A stretch of DNA of 64,000 bases, taken from positions 1 through 64,000 of the forward strand of contig URHI01000001.1 in the NCBI GenBank assembly GCA_900547565.1, read 5' to 3'. Of this stretch, positions 59,070-64,000 are shown in pieces (within the stretch, counting starts at the first letter, position 1; each line of letters begins with the position of its first letter). The notes under the pieces are model-generated. The model saw only the letters and a program-made list of their open reading frames with translations, was not told where the DNA came from and searched no databases. The stretch comes from an uncultured Eubacteriales bacterium (GTDB lineage: Bacteria; Bacillota; Clostridia; Oscillospirales; CAG-272). The position numbers were made by a program, and so were the translations under genes.

Positions 59070-60082
59070 TCTTTATCATACCCCATAGGATTGAGCGTCT
59101 GCCAGCGGTCGGCGTCACGGCACATGTCGTCAAGTCCCAGCTCTGCGTGCCAGCCGAGCACGCGGTTGGCCTTGGTGGGATCGGCATAGCACTCGTCTAT
59201 ATCCCCCGGGCGGCGGGGTGCCAGGACATACGGCACACGCTTGCCGGTAACGCGCTCATACGCCTTAACCATTTCAAGCACAGAATAGCCCTTTCCGGTG
59301 CCGATATTGAAATAATCTACACCCTTGTGACTGTCGGCATAATCCAGTGCTTTGGTGTGAGCGCGGGCAAGATCGCTGATATGGATGTAATCACGCACGC
59401 CCGTTCCGTCGGGAGTGTTGTAATCGCTTCCGAAAATATTGAGGTGATCCAAACGCCCCTCGGCAACCTGTGTGATATAAGGCATAAGGTTATTGGGGAT
59501 ACCGCAGGGATCCTCACCTATCATGCCGCTTATGTGCGCGCCCACAGGATTGAAATAGCGCAGTATAGTAACGCTCCAGTCGGGATCGGCCCGGTAAAGG
59601 TCAGAAAGTATGCGCTCGATCATGAGCTTGGTTTCGCCGTATGGATTTTCGGTCGAAAGCGGAAAATCCTCGCGTATCGGTACGCTCTTAGGACGTCCGT
59701 ACACCGTTGCGGAGGAACTGAACACTATCTCCTTTGCACCGTATTTCTGCATCAGCTCACACAGATTAAGCGTACCGGTGATGTTATTGTGGTAATACAA
59801 CAGCGGCTTTTGCACCGACTCGCCCACAGCCTTAAGCCCGGCGAAATGAATACATGACTCAATTTCGTTTTGCCTGAATATCGTCTCCATACTGTCGATG
59901 TCAAGCATATCGGCACGGTAAAAACGTATTTCCTTGCCGGTTATCTGACGAAGCCGCTCCAGTACAACAGGCTTGCTGTTGCAGAAGTTATCCATCACCA
60001 CAATGTCGCGGCCGTCAGACAACAGCTCAACTATAGTATGCGAGCCGATATAGCCGGTGCCGCCTGTAATAAGAACAGCCAT
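59066..60082 (-). CDS. galE: UDP-glucose 4-epimerase
   Basis: The 338-residue SDR enzyme has LITGGTGYIGSHTIVELL at the N-terminus, FAGLKAVGESVQKPLLYY near 80, VFSSSATVYG near 119 (catalytic Ser), NPYGETKLMIER near 144 (YxxxK), and LRYFNPVGAHISG. The ATG at 60082 gives the normal GalE N-terminus. It converts UDP-galactose to UDP-glucose, and often UDP-GalNAc to UDP-GlcNAc. Next to a NahK-like kinase and a nucleotidyltransferase it may serve hexosamine or galactose salvage. Confidence 0.95.
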   Translation of the reverse strand: MAVLITGGTGYIGSHTIVELLSDGRDIVVMDNFCNSKPVVLERLRQITGKEIRFYRADMLDIDSMETIFRQNEIESCIHFAGLKAVGESVQKPLLYYHNNITGTLNLCELMQKYGAKEIVFSSSATVYGRPKSVPIREDFPLSTENPYGETKLMIERILSDLYRADPDWSVTILRYFNPVGAHISGMIGEDPCGIPNNLMPYITQVAEGRLDHLNIFGSDYNTPDGTGVRDYIHISDLARAHTKALDYADSHKGVDYFNIGTGKGYSVLEMVKAYERVTGKRVPYVLAPRRPGDIDECYADPTKANRVLGWHAELGLDDMCRDADRWQTLNPMGYDKE

Positions 60083-60152
60083 TTTCCAAAGCCTTTCTTG
60101 GCGATTTACGCCACGGTGCGTTAAACTCAGTCGTTTCTCACGCAAATGTCCG

Positions 60153-61256
60153 TTAATTGAATTTTTTTATTATGTCCCGGAATTCATCCATGCGGCTCTC
60201 AATATCGTAAACCAGCTTGAACTGGTTGCGCGCGCGCACGAGATTATGGTCGGGATACGCAGTTTTGAAGTATACGTCGCCCTCAAGGTAGTCGGTAAGA
60301 AAACGCATGCCTGTTTCCAGCGTTATAATGTAAGCTCCCATGGGCAGATACTCGATTTCCTTTTCGGTCAGCGAGTGGCCGGAGCCTTCAATATAGCCCT
60401 TGGCAAACGCCTCAAACATATCGTTGCGGAAGAACACCTTATCGAGGTCGCGCTCGTCCTCCAGCGCACTTGAAGCGCCGAAGCGGATTGCGTCGCCGAA
60501 ATCGTACAGTGCAGAGCCGGGCATAACGGTATCAAGATCGATGATACATACGCTGTCGCCCGTTGCAGCGTCCATGAGTATGTTATTGAGCTTGGTGTCG
60601 TTATGCGTAACGCGCAGCGGGATCTCTCCCGTTCCCAGCTTATCGACGATAAAGGAGCACTGCTCGCCCCGGTCGCGCACAAACTTTATTTCATCCGAAG
60701 CGATGCTCCTGCGCTCGCTGCCACACCCATCGACAACTTCACAAAAACGCTCATAGCGCCGCTTGGTATTGTGGAAATCGGGAATTGTTTCATTGAGCAT
60801 TGAGGCATCGTATCCCGCCATGCGCTGCTGGAACTGACCGAAGGCATATCCCGCCTTCATGAACATCTCCGGGCTGTCGGCCAGCGCATAAGACACCACA
60901 TTGTCGATATAGCGATACATTCTCCAGCAACCGCCGTTTTCATCGCGATAATATGTGTGTCCGTCCCGGCTGAACACAAAATTGAGCGTTCCGCGACGCG
61001 GGTCCTCACCAATGGCGACAAGATAGCCGCGCAGGTAGTTGGTCACACCGAACATGTTGTTCATAAGAACGTCGGGGCGCTTGAAAACGTACGTGTTTAT
61101 GCGCTGAAGCACATACTTATCGGTGTTGCCGCGATTGTAAAAATCCACGATATAGGTATTGTTTATATGCCCCATGGTACATTCCTCGACGCCGCACGGC
61201 TCTCCGGCTACATCAAAATTGCGGGAAATATTAAATATCTCGGTGTTCATTTCCAA
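60153..61256 (-). CDS. Aminoglycoside-phosphotransferase-fold kinase, NahK-like (N-acetylhexosamine 1-kinase type)
   Basis: The 367-residue APH-fold kinase has an N-terminal lobe with the nucleotide strand TYIVDFYNRGNTDKYVLQRIN near residue 32. The catalytic loop is VTHNDTKLNNIL near 212 and the metal motif IIDLDTVMPGSALYDFGDAIRF near 235. The HNDTKxNN and DLDTVMPG strings are characteristic of NahK and its relatives, which phosphorylate GlcNAc or GalNAc at C1 in mucin- or milk-glycan salvage. Being downstream of a nucleotidyltransferase (10-bp overlap) and upstream of galE strongly supports such a 1-kinase role. Confidence 0.85.
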   Translation of the reverse strand: MEMNTEIFNISRNFDVAGEPCGVEECTMGHINNTYIVDFYNRGNTDKYVLQRINTYVFKRPDVLMNNMFGVTNYLRGYLVAIGEDPRRGTLNFVFSRDGHTYYRDENGGCWRMYRYIDNVVSYALADSPEMFMKAGYAFGQFQQRMAGYDASMLNETIPDFHNTKRRYERFCEVVDGCGSERRSIASDEIKFVRDRGEQCSFIVDKLGTGEIPLRVTHNDTKLNNILMDAATGDSVCIIDLDTVMPGSALYDFGDAIRFGASSALEDERDLDKVFFRNDMFEAFAKGYIEGSGHSLTEKEIEYLPMGAYIITLETGMRFLTDYLEGDVYFKTAYPDHNLVRARNQFKLVYDIESRMDEFRDIIKKFN

Positions 61257-62152
61257 AGCCCCTTAGGGTATCTTACGCCGTCGGTCAGCGCGCCTATCTT
61301 GACAACCACATCGGCTCTGTCTTCATGATATGTAACGCCGAACCATACCGAATCGGTTGAATACGCGCGTACGGTGCAGGCATTATCCGCAAGCATCAGT
61401 CCTATGTCGTTGGGCAACAGACATTCCTTCTTGAGCGGATTTTCAACCAGCTCATTCTTGAGGAAAAGCTCAAACCTGTTCTGCAGCTGCGGAAACACTG
61501 CCGGAGTAAAGCCCCAGAAATTCATGGAGACGATGGTATCGTTGGTCAGCGGGAAACGCTCACCGTTTTCCTCAAACACAGGGCCATCGGGAGTGCAATA
61601 AATCTTGGTGCGCTCGACAATGCTGTTAAGCATTCCGTCCTTGGTAACACAAACTCCGCGGGAGACCGAGCCGTTGTCGGTCAGCGTATTATTGAGCACA
61701 AATCCGACCATGCAATACTGCGGTATTGCGGTATTGATATCGTTTCTCACCAGATGCGCTGCCACCTTGCGAAAAGTGTCGGCACCGTAAAAGTCGTCGG
61801 CATTGCAGACGGCAAAGTTATCATCAATAATGTCGCGTGCGGCCAGCACTGCATGAGTGGTGCCCCACGGTTTGCTCCTCCCTTCGGGAACAGAGGCCCA
61901 CTCGGGGATATCGTCCATCTTCTGGAAAGCATATTCAACCTTTATATGACCCTCGATACGGGAGCCGATGGTTTCACGGAAAGCCTCGTAGTTCTCCTCC
62001 TTGATAACGAAAACAACCCGATCAAAGCCGGCACGTTTGGCATCAAAAACGGAATAGTCAATGATGAATTCGCCGTACTCATTGATCGGATCAAGCTGTT
62101 TCAGTCCACCATATCTGGAACCGAGACCGGCCGCAAGAATCAGAAGCGTCAT
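61247..62152 (-). CDS. Sugar-1-phosphate nucleotidyltransferase
   Basis: The 301-residue NTP-transferase has the pyrophosphorylase motif LILAAGLGSRYGGLKQLDP at residues 3-21. WGTTHAVLAARDII near 95 and AVCNADDFYGADTF near 113 (the metal/UTP Asp) follow. FWGFTPAVFPQLQNRFELF is also visible. It should join a sugar 1-phosphate with UTP (or another NTP). AAAGGAGAATACC precedes the ATG. It is the first gene of the operon with the NahK-like kinase, GalE and GalM, giving a sugar to sugar-1-P to NDP-sugar to epimer path. Confidence 0.9.
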   Translation of the reverse strand: MTLLILAAGLGSRYGGLKQLDPINEYGEFIIDYSVFDAKRAGFDRVVFVIKEENYEAFRETIGSRIEGHIKVEYAFQKMDDIPEWASVPEGRSKPWGTTHAVLAARDIIDDNFAVCNADDFYGADTFRKVAAHLVRNDINTAIPQYCMVGFVLNNTLTDNGSVSRGVCVTKDGMLNSIVERTKIYCTPDGPVFEENGERFPLTNDTIVSMNFWGFTPAVFPQLQNRFELFLKNELVENPLKKECLLPNDIGLMLADNACTVRAYSTDSVWFGVTYHEDRADVVVKIGALTDGVRYPKGLWK

Positions 62153-62196
62153 AGTGGTATTCTCCTTTTATGTTGATTATAAATAAAAACTATGTA

Positions 62197-62213
62197 CAGC
62201 CGCTGTGCGGCTG
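62197..62213 (-). repeat. Hairpin in the leader of the nucleotidyltransferase operon
   Basis: CAGCCGC-TGT-GCGGCTG is a 7-bp perfect hairpin whose core on the minus strand, GCCGCACAGCGGC, is identical to the third hairpin core of the 109-bp repeat at 63869-63881. It lies just after the expected transcription start. Confidence 0.55.
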
Positions 62214-62226
62214 GCAATTCATATTA

Positions 62227-62255
62227 ATGATACCTCATTTTTTCCCTTTTGTCAA
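62227..62255 (-). promoter_or_regulatory. Sigma-A promoter of the nucleotidyltransferase-kinase-galE-galM operon
   Basis: On the minus strand TTGACA (62250-62255), a 17-bp spacer and TATCAT (62227-62232). Confidence 0.83.
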
Positions 62256-62303
62256 CAGGAATACAATGTTTTTTCACAAGTCATTATTATATTGTAATAA
62301 TCC

Positions 62304-63077
62304 TTATATTTGGGAACGCATCTTCTCAATCGCGCCTTTTTCCAATCTTGAGACCTGTGCCTGCGAAATGCCGATTTCCTCAGCTATCTCCATTTGCGTT
62401 TTATTTTTGTAAAATCTCATGTTGATGATCGACCGTTCGCGTTCGGTCAGCTTTTTCATGGCATCGCGCAGGGCAATGTTCTCAAGCCAGCACTCGTCCG
62501 AGCTTCCTGCGTCGCTGACCTGATCGATGACGTAAATCGAATCGCCGTTTTCACTGTAAACAGGCTCATACAACGATATCGGCTCGACTATAGCCTCCAT
62601 GGCACGCAGTACCGACTCTCGGCTCTCGCCCAGTCGCTCGGCAATTTCCTCGACAGTCGGCTCGCTCTCCTTTACCCGCGTCAACTCCTCGCGCGCTCCC
62701 AATGCCCGGTAGGCAAGATCTCTGACCGAACGGCTTATGCGTATGGCGTTGTTGTCGCGCAGATAGCGCCGTATCTCACCTATTATCATGGGAACGGCAT
62801 AGGTAGAGAATTTTACATCAAGATCGGTATTGAAGTTGTCAACCGCCTTGATAAGTCCTACGCAACCGACCTGAAACAGGTCGTCCATGCTTTCGCGACG
62901 GTTGGTGAAGCGCTGTATTATACTGAGGACCAGCCGCAAATTTCCGTATATCAGCTCCTGCCGTGCGTCCATATCCCCCGCTTTGGTCCGTTGCAGGAGG
63001 TCGCGTTTTTGTTCGTCTGTAAGGGTTTTGAGTTTAGAGGTGTTTACACCGCATATTTCAACTTTATTATAATACAT
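62304..63077 (-). CDS. sigG: RNA polymerase sporulation sigma factor SigG
   Basis: The 257-residue sigma factor begins with the SigG hallmark KVEICGVNTSKL. Region 2 (NLRLVLSIIQRFTNR, DDLFQVGCVGLIKAVDNF, STYAVPMIIGEIRRYLRDN) is nearly identical in pattern to Bacillus SigG. Region 3 (EPTVEEIAERLGESRESVL, SLYEPVYSENGD) and region 4 (KTQMEIAEEIGISQAQVSRLEK) follow. SigG directs late forespore genes. The ribosome site GGGAG (63085-63089) lies inside a 14-bp hairpin. sigE and spoIIGA are not upstream; rplS is. Confidence 0.96.
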   Translation of the reverse strand: MYYNKVEICGVNTSKLKTLTDEQKRDLLQRTKAGDMDARQELIYGNLRLVLSIIQRFTNRRESMDDLFQVGCVGLIKAVDNFNTDLDVKFSTYAVPMIIGEIRRYLRDNNAIRISRSVRDLAYRALGAREELTRVKESEPTVEEIAERLGESRESVLRAMEAIVEPISLYEPVYSENGDSIYVIDQVSDAGSSDECWLENIALRDAMKKLTERERSIINMRFYKNKTQMEIAEEIGISQAQVSRLEKGAIEKMRSQI

Positions 63078-63080
63078 ATG

Positions 63081-63128
63081 AAATCTCCCGTTTGCTGGAT
63101 ACTCAAAGTATTGACAAACGGGAGATTT
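63081..63128 (-). promoter_or_regulatory. Hairpin over the sigG ribosome site, with an internal SigG/SigF-like promoter
   Basis: A perfect 14-bp stem (63081-63094 / 63115-63128) includes the sigG Shine-Dalgarno GGGAG. On the minus strand TGAATA (63132-63137) and CAATACT (63107-63113), 18 bp apart, resemble the forespore consensus TGAATA / CATACTA. A transcript from there would begin in the loop and lack the first arm. The stem also follows rplS and could terminate it, though no T-tract follows. Confidence 0.55.
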
Positions 63129-63211
63129 GATTATTCATACATTGCCCTGCCTGTTTTTACCTGCACAGAACAAAAGGAAAAGGCCGCGCAGGGCGGCCCT
63201 CTGAGCTATAT

Positions 63212-63553
63212 TCAGATTTTTTCCTTGACTTTGGAAGCCTTGCCGACTCTGTCACGCAGATAATAGAGCTTTGCACGTCTGATTTTACCGACGCGTATGA
63301 TCTCTACCTTCTCAACGTTAGGAGAGTGGAGCGGGAACGTCTTTTCCACACCGCAGCCATAGGAAACACGTCTTACGGTGAAGGTTTCGGAAATACCGCC
63401 GCCATGCTTGGAGATGACAGTGCCTTCAAAAAGCTGGATTCTTTCCCGGTTGCCTTCCTTGATCCTGTTGTAAACGCGAACATTATCGCCTACACGTACA
63501 AGGGGCAGGTCCTTTTTCAATTGCTCATTTGTAAAAGCCTCGATTTTGTTCAT
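63212..63553 (-). CDS. rplS: 50S ribosomal protein L19
   Basis: The 113-residue ribosomal protein has the L19 core: [78 protein letters not shown]. The start at 63553 follows AAGGAGGGCC; the frame extends nine codons further without a ribosome site. L19 sits at the 30S/50S interface. Usual neighbours rpsP, rimM and trmD are not adjacent upstream: instead a GNAT gene diverges. Confidence 0.97.
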   Translation of the reverse strand: MNKIEAFTNEQLKKDLPLVRVGDNVRVYNRIKEGNRERIQLFEGTVISKHGGGISETFTVRRVSYGCGVEKTFPLHSPNVEKVEIIRVGKIRRAKLYYLRDRVGKASKVKEKI

Positions 63554-63639
63554 TTTGGCCCTCCTTAATAATGCGGACATTCATGCAGAGCTGCGCAGCG
63601 GACTGCCCGTGATAGCGCCATCGGCGCATAACAAGTGAT
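63554..63639 (-). promoter_or_regulatory. rplS 5' leader
   Basis: The predicted transcript has about 80 nt of leader with a GCGCC-GAT-GGCGC hairpin (63615-63627) and further short stems. Firmicutes rplS genes often carry a structured L19 leader, so autoregulation is possible; no motif was verified. Confidence 0.35.
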
Positions 63640-63668
63640 ATTATACTACATATCCGGTATTTTTGCAA
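63640..63668 (-). promoter_or_regulatory. Sigma-A promoter of rplS
   Basis: On the minus strand TTGCAA (63663-63668), a 17-bp spacer and TATAAT (63640-63645). Confidence 0.78.
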
Positions 63669-63722
63669 TAGTTTTTCAAGAAAAAATTCAAATTAAATTT
63701 ATTGTTCCCTCCTTATTTACCG

Positions 63723-63750
63723 TTGACAAAACAACAAAACGTAGTATAAT
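63723..63750 (+). promoter_or_regulatory. Sigma-A promoter of the GNAT gene
   Basis: TTGACA (63723-63728), a 16-bp spacer and TATAAT (63745-63750). The transcript would include the whole 109-bp repeat as its 5' leader. Confidence 0.82.
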
Positions 63751-63779
63751 GTGTGTAAAAATTCAAGAGAACAGGACTT

Positions 63780-63888
63780 AGCGTGAAAGTTGCTTCAATC
63801 TAAAAGTGAAATATACTTTTTCACGCACGAATTTTGCCGAGGCAAAATTCACTGATTACTATTTGTGCTGCCGCACAGCGGCAGAATG
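63780..63888 (+). repeat. 109-bp structured repeat, copy 2, in the 5' leader of a GNAT gene
   Basis: This copy has hairpins at 63781-63826 (GCGTGAAA/TTTCACGC with inner AAGT/ACTT), 63829-63850 (10-bp stem, 2-nt loop) and 63868-63884 (7-bp stem, ACA loop). It differs from copy 1 at 63796-63799, 63808, 63813, 63852 and 63876, all predicted unpaired. It ends 11 bp before the ATG, so the ribosome site TGAGGA overlaps its edge. Confidence 0.85.
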
Positions 63889-63899
63889 AGGATTATTAT

Positions 63900-64000
63900 A
63901 TGATAGTCAGATGCTTTGAGCCGGGTGACCGGGACGATTTTCTGCGGCTTTGCCGTGATTTTTACGAATCACACGCAACTCTGCGCCCCTTCGACGCCGA
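63900..64000 (+). CDS. GNAT family N-acetyltransferase, 5' part only
   Basis: The frame starts at ATG 63900 with TGAGGA 8 nt upstream and is open to the window end (33 codons). The residues IVRCFEPGDRDDFLRLCRDF are a typical GNAT N-terminus (strand 1, helix 1). The acetyl-CoA motif lies beyond the window, so the family call rests on the N-terminal pattern alone. Transcription from the promoter at 63723 would pass through the structured repeat first. Confidence 0.65.
   Translation, partial: MIVRCFEPGDRDDFLRLCRDFYESHATLRPFDA

Noticed and set aside
63081..63128. The sigG-upstream hairpin as a simple rplS terminator
   Set aside because: No T-tract follows the stem on the minus strand, and the second arm contains the sigG ribosome site, so pure termination is not the best explanation, although partial termination remains possible.

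Overview
The window looks like a chromosomal segment of a spore-forming, anaerobic Clostridia bacterium (Firmicutes), plausibly from a gut or other polymer-rich habitat. The evidence is the spore sigma factor SigG (62304-63077), a SpoVAC-type spore protein (28600-29043), a class III anaerobic ribonucleotide reductase with its activase (46500-49628), strong Shine-Dalgarno sites and TTGACA/TATAAT promoters with 17-bp spacing, and many lipoproteins with Thr/Pro/Ser-rich linkers. G+C looks near 50 percent by eye. I saw no rRNA, tRNA, CRISPR, phage or insertion-sequence genes.

Layout. 1-3.65 kb (+): the end of a DUF3737 beta-helix protein, a family M19 dipeptidase and a propeller lipoprotein. 4.0-5.9 kb (+): a PadR / DUF1700 / DUF4097 envelope operon. 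6.0-17.9 kb (-): a ten-gene cluster behind one consensus promoter that looks like a catabolic unit for an unknown sugar or polyol. It holds two TIM-barrel isomerases, a Gfo/Idh/MocA dehydrogenase, a xylose-isomerase-family protein, a PfkB kinase, an AraC regulator, an orphan solute-binding lipoprotein, a metallo-beta-lactamase lipoprotein, a ceramidase-like protein and a PLP aminotransferase. 18.4-20.7 kb (+): a MazF toxin without MazE, class II fructose-bisphosphate aldolase and a small coiled-coil protein. 20.9-25.2 kb (-): an LRR lipoprotein, an alkaline phosphatase lipoprotein and a second orphan solute-binding protein. 25.3-28.6 kb (+): dusB, then an ECF sigma / anti-sigma / winged-helix operon. 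28.6-33.6 kb: spoVAC, an ECF sigma factor fused to a solute-binding-protein fragment, a small lipoprotein and a GDPD lipoprotein. 33.7-36.8 kb (+): a GntR(YtrA)-ABC exporter operon. 36.8-45.9 kb (-): DUF3899 and an oppABCDF operon whose subunits carry large insertions. 46.3-50.7 kb (+): nrdG-nrdD-trxB. 50.8-57.9 kb: a deacetylase-like protein, a radical SAM protein, cinA, a P-loop protein, pgi and dacF. 58.0-62.2 kb (-): galM-galE-kinase-nucleotidyltransferase. 62.3-64 kb: sigG, rplS and the start of a GNAT gene.

The most unusual content is: (i) four secreted lipoproteins that share an N-terminal module, usually duplicated, fused to four unrelated effector domains (propeller, metallo-beta-lactamase, alkaline phosphatase, GDPD); (ii) the sigma-factor/solute-binding-protein fusion; (iii) a 109-bp structured repeat present twice, with all eight differences in predicted loops; (iv) Opp ATPases with very long coiled-coil insertions; and (v) a hairpin over the sigG ribosome binding site that an internal promoter would bypass. 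All assignments come from reading motifs and translations; no database search was run.
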